DNA of 64,000 nucleotides from Pelomonas margarita (GTDB lineage Bacteria > Pseudomonadota > Gammaproteobacteria > Burkholderiales > Burkholderiaceae_C), in contig NZ_JBIGHW010000008.1 of the NCBI RefSeq assembly GCF_043555875.1, positions 168,866-232,865 on the forward strand. The letters are read 5' to 3'. Made by a program: the position numbers and the translations under genes. Below the pieces are notes generated by a model. The model did not search any database. It was not told the DNA's origin and saw only the letters and a program-made list of their open reading frames with translations. Positions 50,723 to 58,336 of this stretch are shown here, one piece after another. How positions within the stretch are numbered: the first letter of the stretch is position 1; each line of letters begins with the position of its first letter.

Positions 50723-53596
50723 GTGTTGCGTCCGCACGCCGCCTTGGCGAGCTCCGCCGTGCTCGGCAGCCTTTTGGGGCTGTGCCAGGGTTGGCCGTGG
50801 GGCTGGTTGCCTGCCCAGTTGCTGCTCGTGCTGCAACTGGCGCTGCTGTTTGCGCCCGGCGTGGGTGTGGGCGTGGCGGCCTTGCGCGCGGCGGCCTTCG
50901 GCGCGGCGATGGCGCTGGCGGGCTATGCAGGCTTCCTGAGCGACCTGCCGGGCGCCCGGCCAGGCCAGCTGCTGCTGGCCGGTGTCGGCCTGGTGGCTGT
51001 GCATGCGCTGCTGCTGGCGGCATGCGCGGCGCTGGCAGTGCGGCTGCCGGCCAGCCCGGCCGTGCGTGCGCTGCTGGCCTGGCCGGCGCTGTGGTGCCTG
51101 CACGAGGCGCTGCTGGCGCAAGGTCCGCTGGCCATGCCCTGGCTGCGCCTGGGGCAGCTGCAAGCGCCACACGGCCCCTGGGCGGCGGCGCTGCCGCTGG
51201 GCGGCACGCTGCTGGCCGGCCTGCTGATGTGGTGGACGGCCGGGCTGCTGTGGCAGGCCTGGGTCCGGCCCGCCGGGCGCCGCCGTGCACTGCTGGCGGG
51301 TGTGGCGCTCCTGGCCGTCGTGAACGGCCTGGGCCGGCAGACATGGACACAGGCCAGCGGTGAGCTGGACGCCGTGCTGTTGCAGACGGGTGCGGCACCC
51401 GAGGCGGCTGATGAGGCCGGCACGCAGCAACGCATGGCCACGCTGATGACAGCCGCGCAGGTGGCGCGCTCCCAGCTGCTGGTGGGCCCGCAGCTGGCCC
51501 TGCGCAAGACGGCGTCAGCGCTGCCGGACGACTACCTGCGCCAGCTCGCACACGAGCTGGACCGCCGCGACAGCGACCTGTTGCTGGGCCTGTACGTGGC
51601 CCCGGGCGACGGTCGCCTGCACAACGCCGTGCTGTCACTGGGCAGCTCGGGCCCGCAGCGCTACCTGAAGCGCCAGCTGTTTCCGTTTGGCGAGTTCGTG
51701 CCCGCACAGGGCGCGCTGCGCGACTGGCTGGCCGCAGGCGCCGCGCTGCAGGACACCTCGCGTGGTCCGGCCGACGCCGAGCCCTTGTGGCTGGGTGGCC
51801 ACCGCGTCAGCCTCAGCCTCTGCTTTGAGCTGGCCTTCCCCGGCCTGTGGCGGCAGGAGGCGGCCACCAGCGAGGTGCTGGTCAACCTGTCCTCGGCGGC
51901 CGCCCACCCGGGCACGCTGCTGCAGCGCCAGTTCGACCAGCAGGCCGCGGCGCGTGCACTGGAGTTCCAAAAGCCGCTGCTGCACGCCACCGACCTTGGC
52001 GGCGCCTTCGCGCTGGACCATGGCGGCCACACGGTTGCGCGGCTGGCGCGGGACACCGCCGCCAGCCTGCCAGTCACGCTGCAGGCGCGCCGCGGGTTGA
52101 CGCCGTTCGCGCGCTTCGGCGACGCGCTGGCGCAATCGCTGGCTGTGGCGGGCCTGGTGCTGGCACTGCTGTGGCAGCCGGGGCGCGCCGTGCAGCCGTC
52201 GCTGCGCCTGCAGGCGCAGCGGGGCCAGGTCTTGATGGCCGGTGTGGCGCTGATCCTGATGTCGGCCGGGCTGCTGTACTACATGGTCAACAGCGGCCAG
52301 GCCGTCACAGAGAAGATGCGCGTGACCAACGCCGCCGATGCGGCGGCCTACAGCGCTGGTGTCGTGGAAGCGCGCGCGCTGAACTACGACGCCTACCTGA
52401 ACCGGGCCATGGTGGCCAACCAGATCGCGATTGCGCAGATGGTCAGCGTGGGCTCGTGGGTGCGCTACTTCGCCAACGCGGTGGACGAGGTGCCGGCCTC
52501 GGGCACCGACATCTTCTTCATGATGTCGCCCAGCCTGGAGGGCTACAAGATCCTGGCCATCTTCGCGGCCACCAAGGTGGTGTTGGAGTACTACACCGGC
52601 CAGAGCGCGAACTACTACGCCGACTACGTGCTGCAGTACGGCGTCGGCCCGATCATCGCGGCGCATGACGCCGTCGTCGTCGCCATGGCGGCTTCGCAGG
52701 GGCTGGTGCATGCCAACCTGACCGCGGGCGTGCGCCAGAAGCAGATCGCCGACGACGTGGCCCAGGCCATGGACCCGCAGCTCAAGACGCAGGTGGTGCT
52801 GGCCTCGCACGGCTTTGACAACTTCACCAAGGCCTACGCCAACGACGATCGCGGCCGCTTTGCCGACGTGACCATGCGCTCGCGCGACGGCTTCAGCCGC
52901 GAGCGCAACTGGACCGTGAGCGCCCCGGACATCCCGCTGTTCAAGAAGAACGGCGAGATGAAGAAGCGCGCCGGCACCGAGCTGATCGGCTACGACGAGT
53001 GGCGCGGCATGGACACGCTGGAGCTGCACGGCGAGCGCTTTGGTTGCGGCAAGTGGGGTCTGAGCTGGTGCGGCGACATCCAGAAGCCGCTGGGCTGGGC
53101 GGCGGTCAACATCCCCAAGAACAACTGCAGCGGCAGCGGCAGTAGCAGCGGGGCCAACGGTTACCACGGCAATGCCTACGGTGAGAACCGGCGTACCGCC
53201 AACAAGGCCGAGGGCGAGATGGAACGGCCCGGCTATTACTGCTTCAGCGGCCTGCCCGCCGTGCGCGAGCTGCGCAACGTGGCGCCCAACGCCGAGCTGA
53301 GCACCGGCATCACCCTCTTCGTCACCAAAGACCACGCCCAGCTGCGCACCTCCGGCGGCGCCGCCCAGGCCAAGCCCTCGGGCCAGCTGGCGTTGTTCAA
53401 CGACAAGCCGGCCGGCGCCAAGCTTGCGGCGCTGGCCCGCGCGCAGGTGTTCTTCGATCGCATCTCGCCGCGCGCCGATGGCCGCACCGAGATCGCAAGC
53501 CTCTACAACCCGTACTGGCGCGTGCGCCTGGTGGCGCCCACGGCGGTCGACCGGGCCTGGGCTGCCGCCCAGCAGGGAGGGCTGGCCTTGCCATGA
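50723..53596 (+). CDS. Fusion: apolipoprotein N-acyltransferase-like domain + TadG-like minor pilin domain
   Basis: A 957-residue protein from a GTG start (AGGGAAT upstream). Residues 1 to about 205 hold several TM helices. Residues about 210-440 are a nitrilase-fold domain with the Lnt motifs: YLKRQLFPFGEFVP with Lys316 and LCFE with Cys367, matching E. coli Lys335 and Cys387 in spacing. At the expected catalytic Glu267 position the protein has Gln257 (LLVGPQLAL instead of VWPETAL). A last TM (about 470-487) leads into QRGQVLMAGVALILMSAGLL (from residue 499), the start of a TadG-like domain with TNAADAAAYSAGVVEAR, followed by about 430 periplasmic residues. The reading frame is continuous with no stop or shift. 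Downstream tadE overlaps by 4 nt. Role is inferred: membrane anchor/processing factor of the Tad pilus, perhaps a pseudo-acyltransferase. Confidence 0.85.
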   Translation: MLRPHAALASSAVLGSLLGLCQGWPWGWLPAQLLLVLQLALLFAPGVGVGVAALRAAAFGAAMALAGYAGFLSDLPGARPGQLLLAGVGLVAVHALLLAACAALAVRLPASPAVRALLAWPALWCLHEALLAQGPLAMPWLRLGQLQAPHGPWAAALPLGGTLLAGLLMWWTAGLLWQAWVRPAGRRRALLAGVALLAVVNGLGRQTWTQASGELDAVLLQTGAAPEAADEAGTQQRMATLMTAAQVARSQLLVGPQLALRKTASALPDDYLRQLAHELDRRDSDLLLGLYVAPGDGRLHNAVLSLGSSGPQRYLKRQLFPFGEFVPAQGALRDWLAAGAALQDTSRGPADAEPLWLGGHRVSLSLCFELAFPGLWRQEAATSEVLVNLSSAAAHPGTLLQRQFDQQAAARALEFQKPLLHATDLGGAFALDHGGHTVARLARDTAASLPVTLQARRGLTPFARFGDALAQSLAVAGLVLALLWQPGRAVQPSLRLQAQRGQVLMAGVALILMSAGLLYYMVNSGQAVTEKMRVTNAADAAAYSAGVVEARALNYDAYLNRAMVANQIAIAQMVSVGSWVRYFANAVDEVPASGTDIFFMMSPSLEGYKILAIFAATKVVLEYYTGQSANYYADYVLQYGVGPIIAAHDAVVVAMAASQGLVHANLTAGVRQKQIADDVAQAMDPQLKTQVVLASHGFDNFTKAYANDDRGRFADVTMRSRDGFSRERNWTVSAPDIPLFKKNGEMKKRAGTELIGYDEWRGMDTLELHGERFGCGKWGLSWCGDIQKPLGWAAVNIPKNNCSGSGSSSGANGYHGNAYGENRRTANKAEGEMERPGYYCFSGLPAVRELRNVAPNAELSTGITLFVTKDHAQLRTSGGAAQAKPSGQLALFNDKPAGAKLAALARAQVFFDRISPRADGRTEIASLYNPYWRVRLVAPTAVDRAWAAAQQGGLALP

Positions 53597-54387
53597 GCGT
53601 CGTCAAGCTGCCCCACCGCCAGTTTCTCGCCGCTGCCCGCCGGGCCCGGGCCTCGACCGGGCTGCAGTCGTGCGGCCGGCGCCAGCGCGGCCAGTCCACC
53701 GTCGAGTTCGTCGTGGCGGCGCTGGCGCTGCTGCCGCTGTTCATCGCCGTGCCGCTGCTGGGCAAGTACCTGGACCTGTTCCAGACCACCGAGGCCGCCA
53801 GCCGCTACGTGGCCTTCGAGGGCGTGGCCCGCAACTCGTCCAGCAGCTGGAAGACCGACGCCGAGCTGAGCCTGGAGGTGCGCCGACGCTTCTTCAGCAC
53901 TTCCAACGCACCCATCAAGACCGGCGACGCGGCGGGCGATTTCGTGGCCCACCGCAACCCGGTCTGGACCGACCACACCGGCAAGCCGCTGATCGCCAAG
54001 TTCGAGGACGACGTGACCGTGGCCACCACCGTCAGCGGCAAGAACGCCATCCCCTGGACGGCGCCGTTTCGGAGCTGGCTGGGGCTGAGCCACGACAACT
54101 GGTACAGCGGCGCCGTCACCGTGAACATGGCCGACAGCGCACTCGTGCCCACCATGGCCACCACGCGCCGCACCGTGCTGCTGGCGGACGCCTGGACGGC
54201 GCGCAACAACGCGCAGGTGCGCAACCGCATCGAGGACGGTGGCCTGGGTGTCTATCCCATCGGCAAGGCCAAACCGTTGGTGGACCTGATCGGCATGGTG
54301 CCCGTGGCCGTCAACGACCCCGCGCTGAAGGTGGGCGACCACGACTGGGACATCGTGCCCTGCGACCGACTCAAGGAGGGCTGCTGA
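53593..54387 (+). CDS. tadE: TadE-like pseudopilin (long form)
   Basis: A 264-residue protein with a basic N-terminus (about 38 residues), then RRQRGQSTVEFVVAALALLPLFIAVPLLGKYL, the TadE motif (G-Q-x-T-V-E-F) for prepilin peptidase, followed by TTEAASRYVAFEGVAR and a periplasmic domain of about 190 residues. Longer than typical TadE (150-200 aa). ATGA overlap with the fusion gene upstream and 1-nt overlap with the next gene show tight coupling. A minor pilin priming Flp assembly is the family role. Confidence 0.87.
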   Translation: MSVVKLPHRQFLAAARRARASTGLQSCGRRQRGQSTVEFVVAALALLPLFIAVPLLGKYLDLFQTTEAASRYVAFEGVARNSSSSWKTDAELSLEVRRRFFSTSNAPIKTGDAAGDFVAHRNPVWTDHTGKPLIAKFEDDVTVATTVSGKNAIPWTAPFRSWLGLSHDNWYSGAVTVNMADSALVPTMATTRRTVLLADAWTARNNAQVRNRIEDGGLGVYPIGKAKPLVDLIGMVPVAVNDPALKVGDHDWDIVPCDRLKEGC

Positions 54388-55070
54388 TGCGCCTGTATGC
54401 CGCGACTGCCGCCCTGCTGCTGCTGGCCGGTGCCTGCGTCGCATCGCCCTGGCCCGAGCTGCCGCTGCCCGAGGGCGTGCGCGCCCAGAGCGTGGCCGCC
54501 GACAGCGTGCTCAACGGCCGCCGCGCCCGCATCCTGCGCGCCGAGTTCAGCGGCAGCGTGGACGACGCGCTGGCCTTCTACCGCGCACAGTTCGGCCGGC
54601 AGCATGTCGAGAACCCGCTGCGCGACGCCCGCGTCATCGCGGCCCGCCAGGGCGACTACTTCAACACTGTGCAGCTGCGCGAGCTTGCGCCGGGCCGCGT
54701 GCAGGCCACGCTGATGAGCACGCTGATGACCGGACCCGGCGAACTCAGCCGCGTGCTGCGCGACACCCAGCGCCTGCTGCCCGCCGACTCCACGGTGATG
54801 AACACCATGGAGTCCAGCGACGACGGCCGCCGCGCCGTGATGCTGACCGCGATGAACGCCGTGGACCTGCAGACCAATCGCGACGAGCTGGTGCGCGGCC
54901 TGCGCCAGCGCGGCCTGAACCTGGCGCGCGAGGAGCGTGCGCCGCTGGCCCGCGGCAGCGCGCTGACGCTGTGGGCCGAGAGCGCGCAGGAGGAGGCCAC
55001 GCTCAGCGTCATCGACGCGGGCGAGCACCGTCTGGTGGTGATCAACCGCGTGCGCGAGGCCCGGCCATGA
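54387..55070 (+). CDS. Exported protein of unknown function in the Tad locus
   Basis: A 227-residue protein with a signal peptide MRLYAATAALLLLAGACVAS; the AGAC could be a weak lipobox. The mature part has LPLPEGVRAQSVAADSVLNGRRARILRAEF, AFYRAQFGRQHVENPL and a two-fold repeated alpha/beta layout. No family recognised. It starts on the last base of the tadE stop (TGATG) and overlaps the next gene, so it is an integral operon member. If lipidated, it would be a natural client for the Lnt-like domain encoded upstream (inference). Confidence 0.75.
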   Translation: MRLYAATAALLLLAGACVASPWPELPLPEGVRAQSVAADSVLNGRRARILRAEFSGSVDDALAFYRAQFGRQHVENPLRDARVIAARQGDYFNTVQLRELAPGRVQATLMSTLMTGPGELSRVLRDTQRLLPADSTVMNTMESSDDGRRAVMLTAMNAVDLQTNRDELVRGLRQRGLNLAREERAPLARGSALTLWAESAQEEATLSVIDAGEHRLVVINRVREARP

Positions 55071-55261
55071 GGCGCGTCGCGCGGCGGCGCGTGCGCGGCC
55101 AGGCGATGGTGGAGTACCTCGTCGTGGGCCTCGCGGTGGCGGCCATGTTCTTCCTGCCCTGGGATGGCAACCCGGGTAGCGACACCGTCGTCGAGCTGAT
55201 GCTGGACGCCATCCGCACCGCTTTTGCCAAGTTCCTGAGTGCCGTTTCACTGCCCGTCTGA
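55067..55261 (+). CDS. Small second Flp/TadE-like pilin protein
   Basis: A 64-residue protein: RRVARRRVRGQAMVEYLVVGLAVAAMFFLPW. The RGQAMVEY segment is a Flp/TadE-type prepilin motif with Glu at +5 and an adjacent Tyr, then a hydrophobic helix and a short amphipathic tail. The basic leader is 11 residues. ATGA overlap with the preceding gene. Could be a second Flp pilin or a short TadE-like initiator. Confidence 0.75.
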   Translation: MRRVARRRVRGQAMVEYLVVGLAVAAMFFLPWDGNPGSDTVVELMLDAIRTAFAKFLSAVSLPV

Positions 55262-55279
55262 GGGCTGGACCAACAAGAC

Positions 55280-56152
55280 ATGAGATTTGCGATCAATCGA
55301 AGCTGGCTGCTGCTGGGCGTGGCCCTGGTGCTGGGCGGGGTGTCGGCCTACGGCGTGAAGCGCTACATCGAGCAGCACGTGGAGGACATCGAGGCCCGCA
55401 CCCGCGCCAAGCGCACGGTGAAGGTGGTGGTGCCCAAGGAAGACCTCGCCAAGGGCACCGTGCTGCAGGCCGCGCACGTGGCCGTGCGCGAGGTGCCGCA
55501 GGAGTGGACGCACTCCAACGCCATCTCGCCCGAGCAGTTCGAGCGCGTGGAAGGCCAGCCGCTGGCCTACCCGGTGGCGCGCGGCGAGATGCTGCTGTGG
55601 TCGCTGCTGGAGGGCGGGCGCTCGCCGTCGTTCTCGGCGCGGCTGCCCACGGGCCAGCGCGGCATCACGGTCACGGTGGACGAGGTCAACTCCATTTCCG
55701 GCCTGCTGCAGCCGGGCGACCGCATCGACCTGATGGTCACCGTCAAACACGAGCAGAAGAGCTACCTGTTCCCGCTGTTGCAGAACGTGACCGTGCTGGC
55801 TACCGGCGCGCAGGCCATCCCCGTGGCCGGCTGGGACGGCAAGGACAGCAGCAAGCGCAGCTTCTCCACGGTCACGCTGGAGACCTCGCCCGAGGACGGC
55901 CGCCGCGTCATCGCTGCGCGCGAGGTGGGCAAGCTCACCGCCATGCTGCGTGCGCCGGGCGACAAAGCCGAGGTGGCTGCCACCCGCACCGACGCGATGA
56001 CGCTGCTGGGCCTGGGCGGCGCGGCTGTATCCGACGAGCGCGTGCCCGTCATCTACGGCGGCGGCGCGCTCAAGCCCATCGCGCCGCTGGGCCGTGCGCC
56101 CGCCGCTGCGGTCGCGCCCGTCGCCCCCGTCCTCTCGCCCGCCCGCCCCTGA
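55280..56152 (+). CDS. cpaB: Flp pilus assembly protein CpaB/RcpC
   Basis: A 290-residue protein with an N-terminal TM (LLLGVALVLGGVSAYGVKRYI), an SAF/AFP-like domain (VVVPKEDLAKGTVLQAAHVAVREVP; about 45-115) and the RcpC domain ITVTVDEVNSISGLLQPGDRIDLMVTV followed by FSTVTLETSPEDGRRVIAARE. The C-terminal tail is Pro/Ala-rich. The family sits in the periplasm and supports secretin channel function, perhaps via peptidoglycan. Confidence 0.92.
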   Translation: MRFAINRSWLLLGVALVLGGVSAYGVKRYIEQHVEDIEARTRAKRTVKVVVPKEDLAKGTVLQAAHVAVREVPQEWTHSNAISPEQFERVEGQPLAYPVARGEMLLWSLLEGGRSPSFSARLPTGQRGITVTVDEVNSISGLLQPGDRIDLMVTVKHEQKSYLFPLLQNVTVLATGAQAIPVAGWDGKDSSKRSFSTVTLETSPEDGRRVIAAREVGKLTAMLRAPGDKAEVAATRTDAMTLLGLGGAAVSDERVPVIYGGGALKPIAPLGRAPAAAVAPVAPVLSPARP

Positions 56153-56163
56153 GCGCCCTGGTG

Positions 56164-58320
56164 ATGCCTGCCGATTTCTCCCTGGATTCCCGCGTGACCT
56201 CTTCATCGACCTCCACCCGCTCCCTGGCCGCGCTGCTCAGCGTGGCGTTGGTGCTGCCCGCGCCGCTGGCGCTGGCCCAGGACGCCGCCGTGCCGGCCGC
56301 TGCCGACGGGGCTGCCCCGGCCGGCGAGGGCGGTGGCTTTGCGCCCTCGCTCAAGCCCACGGCCAAGCGCAGCCGCAGCACGGCCGGCACCCCGTACACG
56401 CCCATCCAGGCCAGCGGCAACGACGGCCAGATCGCCGAGATCGACATGTTCGTCGGCGAGTCGCGCGTGTTCCCCGCGCCGGGCGTGGCGCGCATCGCCG
56501 TGGGCAACGGCAAGCTGCTGTCGGCCGCCGCGCTGGACGAGAAGGAGGTCATCCTGTTCGCCAACGGCGAGGGCACGTCGTCGCTGTTCATCTGGAATGC
56601 CGACGGCCGCTACCAGCGCGTGAAGATCAACATCGTGGCCGGTGACACCTCGCGCCATGCGCGCGAGATTGCGGCCTTCCTGGCCACCATCCCCAACGCC
56701 AAGACGTCCATCATCGGCGCCAACATCGTCGTGGAGGGCGAGCAGCTGTCGGACTTCGATCTGAACAAGATCGAGATGCTGGCCAAGCGCTATCCGCAAA
56801 TCGTCAACTTCACCAATCGCGTCGGCTGGGAAAAGATGATCGCGATGGACGTCAAGGTGGTGGAGTTCCCTACCAGCCTGCTCAAGGAGACGGGTCTGAA
56901 GTGGAACGGCACCGGCGGCGCGGCGGTCGGCGCCATCTGGGGCCCGGCGGGCCGCGGGCATGACGGCCCGTACCAGATCAACATCCAGACCGGCACCTCG
57001 AACGGCGTGCCCATCACCAGCCCCATCCCCGGCCAGCCGGTACCCATCCCCTCGGGGCTGAATGTGCTGAGCCTGCTCAACCTGGGCCTCAACGCCCAGC
57101 TCAACCTGCTGGCGCAGGAGGGCAAGGCGGCGCTGCTGGCCGAGCCACAGCTGTCGGCCCGCAACGGCGCCAAGGCCAGCTTCCTGGCCGGCGGCGAGAT
57201 CCCCTACGCCGTGTCCACGCGGGACGGCACCTATGTGCAGTTCAAGCAGTACGGCATCAAGGTGGACATCACGCCGCGCGTGGACGCCAGCGGCGTGATC
57301 CGCGCGTCCATCGAGTCCGAGGTCAGCAGCATCGACCGCTCGGTGACGACGCTGGCCGGCCCCGCCCTGCTGACCCGCAAGGCCAACACCGAGTTCAACC
57401 TGCGCGACGGCGAGACGCTGGTGCTGGCCGGCCTGCTGCAGCGCGAGGTGTCGTCGGACATGGACAAGCTGCCGCTGCTGGGCGACATCCCGGTGCTGGG
57501 CGCGCTGTTCCGCTCCAAACGCTTCCAGAACAAGGAGACCGAGCTGGTGGTGTTCGTCACGCCGCGCATCGTGTCGGCCGAGTCCCCGTCCAACCGCGAC
57601 CGCCTGCAGCGCACCACCGAGCGCCTGGAGGCCCGCATGGGCCCGACGCCCTACCTGAGCGAGCCGCTGCAGCCCGGCGTCAGCTATGAGCGCGCCGACC
57701 AGGTGCCGCCGCGCGAGGGCCAGCCGCTGGCCGACAACGCACCGCCGCCGGTGAGCGCCGAGGCGCCGCTGGTGGCCGGCATCGGCCGGGCGCCCGAGGG
57801 CGCGCTGCTGCGCGTGCAGGGCGTGCAGACCGTACTGCGCAGCCGCCCCGAGGCCACGGCCGAGGCCTTGCTGACGCTGGCGCGCGGCGCCACCGTGGTG
57901 CTGGGCTCGGCGCCGTCGCAGCCGCCAGGCCAGGGCCGATGGACGAATGTGCACGTGGGTGCGCTGAACGGCTGGGTGCTGTCCGAGCACATCGTCGCGT
58001 GGCGGCCGCAGGACGTTGGCCAGCCCGACGTGCGGCCGGCCGTGGTCAAGCCGGTGCCGGGCTTGCAGCCGGTGCTCCTGGGCAAGGTGGACGACGCGCT
58101 GCTCGGTGCGCCGCTGCGTGTGCAGTCCGAGGCGCTGGCGCTGCGCCAGGCGCCGGACGTGAATGCGGGCGTCGTGTGGCGCGCACAGCGGGGTGACCTG
58201 GTGCGTCGCCTCAGCCTTCCGCCGCAGGGCGCCTGGCTGCCGGTGCAGATCGGCGCCGGCTCCACGGGCAAGCGCGGCTGGGTGCTGGCGCAGTGGCTCG
58301 TTCCCCTGAACATGCCTTGA
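56164..58320 (+). CDS. cpaC: Tad secretin RcpA/CpaC with two C-terminal SH3-like modules
   Basis: A 718-residue outer-membrane secretin. After a signal peptide and linker comes the pilus-specific N domain (IAEIDMFVGESRVFPAPGVARIAVGNGKLLSAAAL, about 95-190), then BON-like/secretin repeats (SIIGANIVVEGEQLSDFD), and the core with AEPQLSARNGAKASFLAGGEIPYAVS, GETLVLAGLLQREVSSDMDKLPLLGDIPVLGALFRS and ELVVFVTPRIV. After residue 540 two SH3b-like beta modules appear (about 549-620 with LRSRPEATAEALLTLARGATVV, and 650-718), each ending GWVL. GTG at 56161 is an alternative start. Confidence 0.9.
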   Translation: MPADFSLDSRVTSSSTSTRSLAALLSVALVLPAPLALAQDAAVPAAADGAAPAGEGGGFAPSLKPTAKRSRSTAGTPYTPIQASGNDGQIAEIDMFVGESRVFPAPGVARIAVGNGKLLSAAALDEKEVILFANGEGTSSLFIWNADGRYQRVKINIVAGDTSRHAREIAAFLATIPNAKTSIIGANIVVEGEQLSDFDLNKIEMLAKRYPQIVNFTNRVGWEKMIAMDVKVVEFPTSLLKETGLKWNGTGGAAVGAIWGPAGRGHDGPYQINIQTGTSNGVPITSPIPGQPVPIPSGLNVLSLLNLGLNAQLNLLAQEGKAALLAEPQLSARNGAKASFLAGGEIPYAVSTRDGTYVQFKQYGIKVDITPRVDASGVIRASIESEVSSIDRSVTTLAGPALLTRKANTEFNLRDGETLVLAGLLQREVSSDMDKLPLLGDIPVLGALFRSKRFQNKETELVVFVTPRIVSAESPSNRDRLQRTTERLEARMGPTPYLSEPLQPGVSYERADQVPPREGQPLADNAPPPVSAEAPLVAGIGRAPEGALLRVQGVQTVLRSRPEATAEALLTLARGATVVLGSAPSQPPGQGRWTNVHVGALNGWVLSEHIVAWRPQDVGQPDVRPAVVKPVPGLQPVLLGKVDDALLGAPLRVQSEALALRQAPDVNAGVVWRAQRGDLVRRLSLPPQGAWLPVQIGAGSTGKRGWVLAQWLVPLNMP

Positions 58321-58336
58321 GCCGGAGATCGGTGCC

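Noticed and set aside
52200..52240. Lnt-TadG fusion as two genes with a hidden stop
   Set aside because: The frame was followed codon by codon across the junction with no stop, and no SD-start combination typical of an independent TadG gene is seen. Kept as a fusion pending read verification.
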